This document shows positions 1 through 6,147 of a stretch of DNA of 7,274 nt, piece by piece. Origin of the DNA: Treponema sp. (lineage in GTDB: Bacteria; Spirochaetota; Spirochaetia; Treponematales; Treponemataceae). The notes beneath the pieces are model-generated. The model was not told where the DNA came from, did not search any database, and was given only the letters and a program-made list of their open reading frames with translations. The position numbers and the translations under genes are program-made. The stretch is taken from NCBI GenBank assembly GCA_017390125.1, contig JAFPCT010000141.1:1-7274 (forward strand), given 5' to 3'. The stretch's first letter is position 1. Every line of letters begins with the position of its first letter.

Positions 1-133
1 ACAGAAATTCGCTTGTCCAGATTGCGGCGGCGAAATCGTTATGAAAACTTTGTATGAAGCAGGAAAGCTTAAGAACGTTGCTGAATGCTCAAAATGCAAG
101 CGCACAGAAAGACGTCCAAAGGATTTCAAATAA
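1..133 (+). CDS. C-terminal end of a small zinc-ribbon protein (5' end outside window)
   Basis: The reading frame is open from base 2 to the TAA at 131-133, giving 43 residues of a protein whose start lies before the window. Seen: two CxxC pairs, C5-P-D-C8 and C29-S-K-C32 (fragment numbering), separated by 20 residues, followed by a very basic tail ending in RRPKDFK. This is the pattern of a structural zinc ribbon binding one Zn2+ through four cysteines. Such ribbons occur in small stand-alone proteins and at the ends of nucleic-acid-binding proteins; nothing here decides which. It is followed at once by a strong hairpin terminator, so it is the last gene of its + strand transcript. I do not recognise the family and assign no function beyond probable zinc binding. 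Confidence is high that it is coding, low on role. Confidence 0.75.
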   Translation, partial: QKFACPDCGGEIVMKTLYEAGKLKNVAECSKCKRTERRPKDFK

Positions 134-143
134 TCTGTTTTAA

Positions 144-181
144 AAACAAAAAAGGGTTGCTGACGCAGCCCTTTTTTGTTT
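144..181. terminator. Bidirectional intrinsic terminator between convergent genes
   Basis: A stem of about 17 base pairs pairs 144-160 with 165-181 around a 4-base loop (TGAC). The GC core is GGGTTGC/GCAGCCC with one G-T wobble, flanked by six A on one side and six T on the other. Because the A and T runs are symmetrical, the hairpin has a U-tract in either direction. It can therefore end both the + strand zinc-ribbon gene (stop at 131-133) and the - strand plsC gene (stop at 194-196). Confidence 0.92.
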
Positions 182-193
182 AACCCGATCAAA

Positions 194-955
194 CTAGCGT
201 TCTGATGCAGGCTTTCTGCGCCATTGCTCAAGCTGAGCCTGAATAAGACGGCGGCTTTCTTCAAGAATATAAACTTCTTCTTCCTTTGTTTTAGGACTTT
301 CAAAAACTTTCAGAACTTTTACGCGGTATGAGCCGTTTCGCATATTAGTCATGATTCTGTTCATGTCACGGATCTGATATCCGCCGTCCAGCGCACAGGC
401 CGCAACAGGAAGATGTGTCGACTCATTCAATTTTCTGAAACCAGCAGAATAGAATTTCCCTACATTACCGTCTCTTGTACGGGTTCCTTCAGGAAAAAGA
501 ATCGGAATCTGATTTCTTTCAATAACACGTTTTCCAAAATCTTCTATTACCTTCATCGCAATCATAGGACTTCCGCGGCGGGGAACCATACAATGCTGCT
601 GAACACGGAGCATTTCAGAAACAAGAGGAATATGACGGCTGAGGTTATCTTTTGCGACAAAACGAACCTCACGTTCCTTAAGAAATTTCATATAGCATGG
701 AATGTCAAAGAGGCTCTGATGATTGGAAATAATAATGTACTGAGGGGGAAGCTGCTCTTTCGATTCATTGTACCCGAAAAAATGGAAATCCATGTACTCG
801 TTCAAAATTGCAAAAACCCGGGGAGCCAGAACCTTCACGATGTACTGAGAAATATAAGCACACCATGTTTTGCTGAGAGGATACGCAATGATATTCAATA
901 CTGCCGCAGGAATTACAGCCGCGAACAGACAGGCTAAAGTTATAAAACTTGACAC
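194..955 (-). CDS. plsC: 1-acyl-sn-glycerol-3-phosphate acyltransferase (PlsC/LPAAT family)
   Basis: Predicted to acylate the sn-2 position of lysophosphatidic acid to give phosphatidic acid, the precursor of membrane phospholipids, at the inner face of the cytoplasmic membrane. Seen, numbering from the longest frame (TTG at 977-979): a hydrophobic N-terminal membrane segment at about residues 8-33; acyltransferase motif I NHQSLFD at 86-92 with catalytic His87 and Asp92; a motif II-like VPRRG at 132-136; motif III FPEGTRTRDG at 162-171; a motif IV-like LPV at 190-192. All catalytic motifs are intact, and about 253-261 residues is normal for the family. Start choice: the TTG at 979 has no Shine-Dalgarno sequence, whereas the GTG at 953-955 has GGAG at 962-965 with a 6-base spacer. 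I use GTG, giving 253 residues. The gene has its own promoter just upstream. The exact acyl donor (acyl-CoA or acyl-ACP) cannot be told. The C-terminal tail is basic. Confidence 0.9.
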   Translation of the reverse strand: MSSFITLACLFAAVIPAAVLNIIAYPLSKTWCAYISQYIVKVLAPRVFAILNEYMDFHFFGYNESKEQLPPQYIIISNHQSLFDIPCYMKFLKEREVRFVAKDNLSRHIPLVSEMLRVQQHCMVPRRGSPMIAMKVIEDFGKRVIERNQIPILFPEGTRTRDGNVGKFYSAGFRKLNESTHLPVAACALDGGYQIRDMNRIMTNMRNGSYRVKVLKVFESPKTKEEEVYILEESRRLIQAQLEQWRRKPASER

Positions 956-961
956 AATCAA

Positions 962-965
962 CTCC
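962..965 (-). promoter_or_regulatory. Ribosome-binding site deciding the plsC start
   Basis: On the - strand GGAG lies 6 bases before the GTG at 953-955. No comparable motif precedes the in-frame TTG codons at 977-979 or four codons later, so this site argues for the GTG start, inside the longest open frame. Confidence 0.6.
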
Positions 966-1000
966 AATGAAGACTGCAAGTGCAGATGTCTATAGGTTCA

Positions 1001-1029
1001 ATTTTATATGCTAAAAAAATCACTGTCAA
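1001..1029 (-). promoter_or_regulatory. Sigma-70 type promoter of plsC
   Basis: On the - strand a perfect -35 box TTGACA (1024-1029) is followed after exactly 17 bases by TAAAAT (1001-1006), a 5 of 6 match to the -10 consensus. Transcription would begin near 994, giving a leader of about 39 bases to the GTG start. The -35 box begins only five bases after the stop codon of the helicase gene, and no terminator is visible between the two, so read-through from the helicase gene may also contribute. Confidence 0.75.
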
Positions 1030-1034
1030 TGTTA

Positions 1035-3491
1035 TTATCGGAATATAAAATCTGAAACAGCTGAACAAATTTCATTCAAAGGAGAATAAATTTTCCTGCA
1101 CTCAGGAACATTTGAAAGAAATTCTGAACCATAGCGTTTTTCATAAAGCCTTCTGTCAAGCACAACTACAGCACCCCGGTCGCTGCCGCGGCGCATAAGA
1201 CGTCCAATTCCCTGACGGAACTTGATTACGGCCTCAGGAACGCTCAATTCCATGAAAGAACTTCCTCCCCTGTTCTTAATTGCCTCGGATCGGGCTGTAA
1301 AAACTGGATCATTAGGAACTGTAAACGGAAGCTTAACAATGATGACCTGACTCAATGACTCGCCGGGAACGTCTACACCCTGCCAGAAGGAATCAGTTGC
1401 AAAAAGCACGCTGGTTATATCCGTACGGAAACGCTCAAGAAGCCGGGCATTATCATCGGAGCCCTGACGAAGCAAGGCTCCCTCAAAATTCTTCAGGCTG
1501 CGCTGGGCAACTGCAAATGCGCTCTTAAGGGAATCATACGAAGTAAACAGAACAAGTGTCCTTCCCTCCGCAGCCTCTATCAGTTTGACGACAGCAGTCT
1601 CAATCCATTGCTGAAAAACAAAGCCTGATTCAGGAAGAGGTGCATCCGAAGGAACGGCAAAAAGCATGTTCTTATGATAAGGAAACGGAGAGTCAAACTG
1701 CTTTACCACAATGCGTTCCGGCTCTGAAAAAGCGAAACCTGTTCTGTGCATCCAATATCTGAAATCACGGCCGGTTTTCAAAGTCGCAGAAGTACAAACT
1801 ACAGATTCCATAGGCTCAAAAACGCCCTGAGCCATAAGCGGCGCTATATCAAGAGGAGTTTCCGTAAAGGCAACATATATCGGGTCAGCAGAATCCTTTG
1901 CCATTTCCTTCGGCAGGAACTTCTTTGCAATCCAGAAAACTTTGTCCCGCTTTTCATCCCACACGCAGAAATCCCGGAGCACAACAGAATAATCCTCCAG
2001 CCGGCGGACAAGAATCTTCGTCTCAAAAAAAGCCGGAACATCCTTGTCCTCATCTGCAATCCCTTCCATTACATCACGGCAAAGCCCAATGAATTTTCCA
2101 AGGTCATTTGAAAGCGTATTGCACAAAGTGAGCACAGGGCCGAATCCCCGGGCATTTGCATCATAAAGACGAAGATTATATTCGTCCTGCAATAAATCCA
2201 GGGCAGCAATCTCCAGATTAGAAATGTCATTTTTAATGGAATTAACAAGCTCATAGGCAGAAACAGCCTTCTCTTCATTCGAGGAAAGAAGAGCAAGGGT
2301 ACACAAGAAGCCGCTCTCTGCATTCTTACGCCTGCGGTAAAGCTGATTCAGCTGCTTTGTAATTTTAAAACGGTTGAAAGTCTCACTGAAAAAGCTTGTC
2401 GCCGCATTTTCAATACTGTGGGCCTCATCAAAAATTATCCTGCGGTACGGCGGAAGAACAGCCGCATCATCATAGCCTACCCCATGCATCCGGGACTCAA
2501 TGTCCGCAAAAAGAAGATGATGATTCACAACAAGAATATCTGCCCCCAAAGCTTCCTTTCGCATTTTCATGACAAAACATTCACTGTGAAAAGGACATCG
2601 CATTCCCATACATGCATCGCTCTCTGAGTTTATCCTTGACCAAAGACTTTCCGGCGGCATGAAAGTGAGCTCGCTGCGGCTTCCGGCTGAGGAATTTTTA
2701 ACCCACTCTGAAAGCCTTTTAAAAATTTCTGCGTCGTCATCAAAAAGCTCACGCTGCAAAACCGCATCCTCAAAACGCCGTCTGCAAACATAATTCTGGC
2801 GGCCTTTCATCAGGACAAATTTTATTTTTTTTCCGACGATTTTTTGCGCAAGCGGAATGTCTTTCTCACACAGCTGCTGCTGCAGATTTATTGTTCCCGT
2901 TGAAACAACGATCTTCTCATGATTCGTAATTGCCCAGATTATTGAGGGGATAAGATATGCAAAAGACTTTCCTACGCCAGTTCCTGCCTCAAAAGCCGCA
3001 AGGTTATTTTTATTGAAAGCCCCGGCTATTTTCTGCAGAAGTTCAATCTGAACAGGACGCTCCTCATAATTTTCAGAAATTTCAGAAAGCGGTCCGCCAG
3101 AAGCAAGATAAGAACCTGCGGACTCCTCATCAATTTTTTTAATGATTTTTGGTTTGACCGGTTCCACAACGACATAGATGTCAGAACAGGTATTGTTTAT
3201 TATGTAAAAACCAGCTCCCTGCTCGCTCAGACGGCCAGCGACCGCTATATCTGCATCAGAAGGCGTAAGGTTTCCGCTCGGATGATTATGAATGAGGACA
3301 GAAGATTTTTTTGCATCGTCAAAATTAACCGGAACAGAATGCTCATTTCCGCTGGCACCAGATTTTACAGAAACGACAACCCCGTCGGAATCAATCTGCC
3401 CGGTAAAAAACACCTCGTTTTCAAATGATTCCTTTATTTTTGCGCGGATATATGAAACTGCTTCCTCTGTGAAATACTTTTCTGTCTTCAT
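1035..3491 (-). CDS. DinG/XPD-type iron-sulfur DNA helicase with N-terminal RadC-like JAMM (MPN+) domain
   Basis: An 818-residue fusion. Residues 1-110 form a RadC-like JAMM domain with the full zinc signature: candidate catalytic Glu26, then H68-N-H70-P-S-G and S78-x-x-D81 (HxH-x7-S-x2-D). A linker to about 140 leads to a complete superfamily 2 helicase of the DinG/YoaA/XPD group. Its motifs are an RxxQ element R145-Q148, Walker A GTGVGKS at 170-176, four cysteines C236, C294, C299, C305 spaced as in the 4Fe-4S domain, VVNHHLL at 321-327, DEAH at 355-358, SAT at 568-570, WQGVD at 703-707 and QGIGRLMRR at 760-768. It should be an ATP-dependent 5'-3' helicase in the cytoplasm acting on damaged or structured DNA; the JAMM domain could be a zinc peptidase or a RadC-like accessory domain. 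The frame extends 11 codons further, to an ATG at 3522-3524, but those codons lie inside the tRNA terminator. I therefore start at ATG 3489-3491 (GTG just before it is also possible). No Shine-Dalgarno sequence is seen. Confidence 0.9.
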   Translation of the reverse strand: MKTEKYFTEEAVSYIRAKIKESFENEVFFTGQIDSDGVVVSVKSGASGNEHSVPVNFDDAKKSSVLIHNHPSGNLTPSDADIAVAGRLSEQGAGFYIINNTCSDIYVVVEPVKPKIIKKIDEESAGSYLASGGPLSEISENYEERPVQIELLQKIAGAFNKNNLAAFEAGTGVGKSFAYLIPSIIWAITNHEKIVVSTGTINLQQQLCEKDIPLAQKIVGKKIKFVLMKGRQNYVCRRRFEDAVLQRELFDDDAEIFKRLSEWVKNSSAGSRSELTFMPPESLWSRINSESDACMGMRCPFHSECFVMKMRKEALGADILVVNHHLLFADIESRMHGVGYDDAAVLPPYRRIIFDEAHSIENAATSFFSETFNRFKITKQLNQLYRRRKNAESGFLCTLALLSSNEEKAVSAYELVNSIKNDISNLEIAALDLLQDEYNLRLYDANARGFGPVLTLCNTLSNDLGKFIGLCRDVMEGIADEDKDVPAFFETKILVRRLEDYSVVLRDFCVWDEKRDKVFWIAKKFLPKEMAKDSADPIYVAFTETPLDIAPLMAQGVFEPMESVVCTSATLKTGRDFRYWMHRTGFAFSEPERIVVKQFDSPFPYHKNMLFAVPSDAPLPESGFVFQQWIETAVVKLIEAAEGRTLVLFTSYDSLKSAFAVAQRSLKNFEGALLRQGSDDNARLLERFRTDITSVLFATDSFWQGVDVPGESLSQVIIVKLPFTVPNDPVFTARSEAIKNRGGSSFMELSVPEAVIKFRQGIGRLMRRGSDRGAVVVLDRRLYEKRYGSEFLSNVPECRKIYSPLNEICSAVSDFIFR

Positions 3492-3497
3492 CACGTT

Positions 3498-3532
3498 AAA
3501 AAATAAACCCCGACACAGCTGCATCGGGGTTT
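3498..3532 (-). terminator. Intrinsic terminator of tRNA-Glu
   Basis: A perfect 9-base-pair stem pairs 3505-3513 with 3524-3532 (AAACCCCGA on the - strand side nearest the tRNA) around a 10-base loop. It is followed on the - strand by ATTTTTT down to 3498. The stem starts two bases after the tRNA discriminator base. Its U-tract ends 3 bases before the GTG and 6 bases before the ATG of the helicase gene. Confidence 0.9.
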
Positions 3533-3534
3533 GA

Positions 3535-3606
3535 CATCTCCTACGGGAATTGAACCCATGTTGTCGGGATGAAAACCCGATGTCCTAACCACTAGACGAA
3601 GGAGAC
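3535..3606 (-). tRNA. tRNA-Glu (anticodon UUC)
   Basis: Folds by eye into a full cloverleaf on the - strand. The acceptor stem is GTCTCCT/AGGAGAT, where the end pair is G1-U72 wobble. The D stem is GTCT/GGAC with a GG-containing loop. The anticodon stem is TCGGG/CCCGA with loop TTTTCAT, anticodon TTC at 34-36. The variable region is short, and the T stem is ATGGG/CCCGT with loop TTCAATT. The discriminator is G73, as in Escherichia coli tRNA-Glu. The 3' CCA is not encoded (the next bases are TCA), so it must be added by nucleotidyltransferase. It has its own promoter and terminator and reads glutamate codons GAA and GAG. Confidence 0.97.
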
Positions 3607-3616
3607 ATATGAGATA

Positions 3617-3645
3617 ACTATAACAGTTACAGACAATCGCGTCAA
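3617..3645 (-). promoter_or_regulatory. Sigma-70 type promoter of tRNA-Glu
   Basis: On the - strand TTGACG (3640-3645, 5 of 6 to the -35 consensus) is followed after 17 bases by TATAGT (3617-3622, 5 of 6), preceded by TG one base upstream as in an extended -10. Initiation would fall near 3610, about four bases before the mature tRNA 5' end at 3606. The -35 box starts four bases after the stop codon of the RelA/SpoT-TPR gene. The region between -10 and start is AT-rich, not the GC-rich discriminator typical of stringently repressed stable-RNA promoters. Confidence 0.88.
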
Positions 3646-3649
3646 TAGC

Positions 3650-4915
3650 CTACATTTTCATATCAAATTTTTCAACAAGCTTCCCATGAAGGTTCTCAAG
3701 CCCAGGTTCTTCCAGACCAAGTTTTTGAGCGGCAATAACATCGTTCATTGCATTCTCATACTGCTGCAGCTCATAATATGCAAGGGCACGGCGGTAGAAG
3801 GTATGGCTCTGATACTCATTTATTTCAAGAGATTTAGAGAAGCATTCCACAGCCTTCTCCATCTCTTTCTGGATCGAATAAACGATTCCCATATAGTACA
3901 TAGAACGGAAAGATTTAGGATCATATTCAAAACTTACGCTGAAATCATTAAGGGCATTCTCGTAGTCGTTTTTTGAAAAATACGCCATTCCCCTGTGCTT
4001 GTGAATTACAGAAAGAACAATTGTATTCGGCTTTGGTTTTGACTCAATGATTTTCGAATAAATAAGGATTGCATTATCCAAATCACCTGCATTATGAGCC
4101 TTGATCGCCTGGAGCAAAAGCTCATCAATTGTTCCTTGAATATAAGGATTGATACGTTCAATGAGTTCATTTTTATGAACAGGCTTTTCTTCAATAGTAA
4201 GATCATCCGCCTTTTCATAGAAAGACTTGCGACGCAGAGACATTTCCGACTGAAGGTTTTTCTGATAATCCCGGATTTCCTGAAAGATTATATCCGCAAG
4301 GCTAAGGGATGCGTTCATTGAAGCAAGCTTGCGGCGCAGAGGCATATCAAAAGGAGTAAATTCCGTTTTGTAAATGAGCTCGTGCTCAACTTCTGCCCAT
4401 GCATCCTGCAGGATTGTGCGGATTTGAATTTCACAAACAAGTTCATCCGGCAGAACAAGATTTTCGTCCTTATCAGCAGGAACCGCATCCTCAGGTATTT
4501 TTACAAGTACATGAACAGATTCATAGCCGAATTCCTTGAAACTCTGGTCCGCACCTTTTACCTCAACCTCAACAACATCAAACATTTCCTTTATCTGAGT
4601 CAAAACAATCTGAATATCCTCAAGAAAAGTACAGATTATTCGGATTCCCATCATGTCAGTAAGGCATACAAGGGAATCAGAGGAAGCGGCTTCTTCCGGA
4701 TGCTGTCTGAGAACCTTTTTATAATAACTTGAAAAACTCTTTATCCTTGCCTTATATGTGGGCTGCGAGGACAACTTCAAATTGTCTATAAGCCTTTCCT
4801 TGATTGACTGCATTATCTCTTCAAGCAGTCCTGAATATGATTCGTACGTTTTCTTTATTTTTGTACGGGCAGGTATTTTTGTAAAAAAAGTATTGTTAGA
4901 ATTTTCTTGAGCCAT
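3650..4915 (-). CDS. Synthetase-only RelA/SpoT protein fused to C-terminal TPR repeats
   Basis: Predicted cytoplasmic (p)ppGpp synthetase that transfers pyrophosphate from ATP to GDP or GTP. Seen: the RelA/SpoT nucleotidyltransferase fold at about residues 25-225, with R57-x-K59-S60, D87 in TDMMGIRI (86-93), GYESVH at 130-135, E162-I-Q164-I-R166-T and WAEVEH at 173-178 followed by Y182-K183. These match the substrate-binding and catalytic motifs of small alarmone synthetases, and none is obviously lost. There is no HD hydrolase, TGS or ACT domain. Residues 262-405 hold about four TPR helices-turn-helix units (near 263-296, 303-335, 337-369, 371-403), a protein-binding scaffold. At 421 residues it is about twice the length of RelP/RelQ because of the TPR part. 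Start: the ATG at 4913-4915 is the only likely one, since an in-frame TAG lies five codons upstream (4931-4933). There is no Shine-Dalgarno sequence and the promoter abuts the ATG. Enzymatic activity is inferred from motifs only. Confidence 0.9.
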   Translation of the reverse strand: MAQENSNNTFFTKIPARTKIKKTYESYSGLLEEIMQSIKERLIDNLKLSSQPTYKARIKSFSSYYKKVLRQHPEEAASSDSLVCLTDMMGIRIICTFLEDIQIVLTQIKEMFDVVEVEVKGADQSFKEFGYESVHVLVKIPEDAVPADKDENLVLPDELVCEIQIRTILQDAWAEVEHELIYKTEFTPFDMPLRRKLASMNASLSLADIIFQEIRDYQKNLQSEMSLRRKSFYEKADDLTIEEKPVHKNELIERINPYIQGTIDELLLQAIKAHNAGDLDNAILIYSKIIESKPKPNTIVLSVIHKHRGMAYFSKNDYENALNDFSVSFEYDPKSFRSMYYMGIVYSIQKEMEKAVECFSKSLEINEYQSHTFYRRALAYYELQQYENAMNDVIAAQKLGLEEPGLENLHGKLVEKFDMKM

Positions 4916-4921
4916 AACTAC

Positions 4922-4950
4922 ATTGTAAGGCTAAAAGCTGTAAATCACAA
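4922..4950 (-). promoter_or_regulatory. Sigma-70 type promoter at the start codon of the RelA/SpoT-TPR gene
   Basis: On the - strand TTGTGA (4945-4950, 4 of 6 to consensus) and TACAAT (4922-4927, 5 of 6) are separated by 17 bases. Only six bases (GTAGTT) lie between the -10 box and the ATG, so the usual initiation distance puts the first base of the mRNA at or within two bases of the A of the start codon. This would make the message leaderless. Confidence 0.6.
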
Positions 4951-4960
4951 TTCATTTTAT

Positions 4961-4991
4961 AAAAAAAAGCCCTCCGAAACGGAAGGCCTTT
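4961..4991 (-). terminator. Intrinsic terminator of flaA
   Basis: On the - strand a stem of about 11-12 pairs (4965-4976 with 4980-4991) closes a 3-base loop. It contains two G-T wobbles that become C-A mismatches on the other strand, so it fits only - strand transcription. It is followed by a run of eight T (4961-4968, partly in the stem). It begins about 20 bases after the flaA stop codon. Confidence 0.9.
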
Positions 4992-5010
4992 CTGCTTCTA
5001 TTACAAGCTA

Positions 5011-6099
5011 TTACTGAGACTCAGCAGCACTGCCGCCTGTTGTCTGAGCATTAGAAGAAGAATCTTCATTCAAGCTAGAATTGAATTTGTCTTCTGTAGC
5101 TTTCTTAGCGCTTTCAAGGAAGCGGTTAACCTGCTTGTTGCCGAAACGTGACATTTCACCAGCCTGGCGAGCAGATTCCTTCTTATTGATGATTCCCCAA
5201 AGGTCTTCATCAGCGATATCACGATCAGATGTAAGAAGTGCTTTGTCGTAAATGATAGCAACATCTTTGAAGTAACCGATGTAGTCGCCGCCGATGTGAG
5301 CAGCATCACGTGTAATCTGGAATCCAGTGAACTTAACGAATGGAAGTCCTCGTGGATAGATTGGATATACGCGGATTTCGCGGTTACGGATTTCAGTAAT
5401 GTACTGTGGATTGTTCCAAATCAGTTCTTTCCATCCGTCGAAACCAAGGTAACCCATGAAGTAGCGGCGCTCAACACCGTCTGTATCCTTAAGGAGAACA
5501 TAAAGTCCTTCAGGATAGTTCATACCCATAGTTGTAACCTTGATAGATTTTACAGTTCCAACATTTTTTACAACACCGTAGCCGTCTTCGAAAAGTGTTT
5601 TTCCACTAGCCTTTTCTTCGTCTGTCGGTTCCTGGCGTACACCATTCTCATCTGCAGTAGAAAGTGGTTCGTAAGCAGGAATCTCGAACGGTGGTCTAAC
5701 ATATGCGTAGGCGTTAGAGTTCCATTCAGGGAAGTTAACGCGAACACCCATTACTTCTTTTCCTGCAAAAGGAACGTTAGCATCTTCCTTAACAGGTGCA
5801 GCAACAACAGTTGAAAGTGACAAACTCTGAACTGTGCGAGCTGATGAATTCAAGATTACTTCCCACTGTGGAAGTGCAAGCGATGTCTTCATCAGATCTT
5901 TCTGGTCTTCAGTAAATGTAGCACCAGCTGCTGTAGAGAAGTCCATTACTGTATGGCTATTGGCTGTAGGATTTCCGTTTTCGTCAGAAGCACAGTCAGC
6001 AGCAAGTACTGTAAAATCGATGACAGTAGCCTGCTCTGCAAATGCACTGACACCAGCAAGCAGCATAGCAGCTGCTAAAATTGAAAAAGTCCTCTTCAT
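5011..6099 (-). CDS. flaA: FlaA flagellar filament outer-layer (sheath) protein
   Basis: FlaA coats the FlaB core of spirochaete periplasmic flagella. Seen: a classic Sec signal peptide at residues 1-21 (MKR, hydrophobic core, then SAFA before E22, signal peptidase I type). The mature part of about 341 residues contains stretches that I recognise as typical of treponemal FlaA: ATVIDFT near 24-30, VRVNFPEWNSNAY at 119-131, YPEGLYVLLKD at 195-205, YFMGYLGFDGWKELIWNNP at 213-231 and the IRVYPIYPRGLPFVKF block at 242-257. The tail (about 338-362) is Ser/Asn/Gly-rich and probably disordered. There is a single cysteine, C36. The length of 362 is normal. The ATG at 6097-6099 has a strong AAAGGAG site 7 bases upstream. 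It has its own promoter and terminator, hence probably a monocistronic, abundant message. Treponemes often hold more than one flaA paralogue, so which one this is cannot be settled here. Confidence 0.95.
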   Translation of the reverse strand: MKRTFSILAAAMLLAGVSAFAEQATVIDFTVLAADCASDENGNPTANSHTVMDFSTAAGATFTEDQKDLMKTSLALPQWEVILNSSARTVQSLSLSTVVAAPVKEDANVPFAGKEVMGVRVNFPEWNSNAYAYVRPPFEIPAYEPLSTADENGVRQEPTDEEKASGKTLFEDGYGVVKNVGTVKSIKVTTMGMNYPEGLYVLLKDTDGVERRYFMGYLGFDGWKELIWNNPQYITEIRNREIRVYPIYPRGLPFVKFTGFQITRDAAHIGGDYIGYFKDVAIIYDKALLTSDRDIADEDLWGIINKKESARQAGEMSRFGNKQVNRFLESAKKATEDKFNSSLNEDSSSNAQTTGGSAAESQ

Positions 6100-6106
6100 C
6101 TAGAAG

Positions 6107-6113
6107 CTCCTTT
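6107..6113 (-). promoter_or_regulatory. Strong ribosome-binding site of flaA
   Basis: AAAGGAG on the - strand lies 7 bases before the ATG. It is the best Shine-Dalgarno match in the window and fits a highly translated structural protein. It fixes the flaA start. Confidence 0.9.
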
Positions 6114-6147
6114 CTTTATAATTTCGATGTAGCCTTGTATAGCTAAT

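Noticed and set aside
413..937. Open frame of 174 codons on the + strand opposite plsC
   Set aside because: It is antisense to a gene with all PlsC motifs, has no recognisable motif, and its composition follows the reverse strand of plsC.
2069..2323. Open frame on the - strand in a different frame within the helicase gene
   Set aside because: The helicase frame is continuous through this region with conserved spacing; no frameshift or nested gene is needed.
3492..3524. Extra N-terminal residues on the JAMM-DinG protein
   Set aside because: The codons coincide with the tRNA-Glu terminator hairpin and U-tract, so they are very unlikely to be translated.
3535..3606. tRNA-Glu as an integration site (attB) for a mobile element
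   Set aside because: No integrase gene, no repeated copy of the tRNA 3' end, and ordinary chromosomal genes on both sides.
4382..4732. Open frame of 116 codons on the + strand opposite the RelA/SpoT-TPR gene
   Set aside because: It overlaps the conserved synthetase motifs on the other strand; a shadow frame.
4916..5010. Riboswitch or attenuator between flaA and the RelA/SpoT-TPR gene
   Set aside because: The only hairpin is explained as the flaA terminator, and the remaining bases hold a promoter directly abutting the ATG, leaving no leader.
5296..5814. Open frame of 172 codons on the + strand opposite flaA
   Set aside because: It is antisense to a clear FlaA coding sequence, rich in Cys, Ser and Phe as expected from reverse complement codons, with no domain signal or ribosome-binding site.
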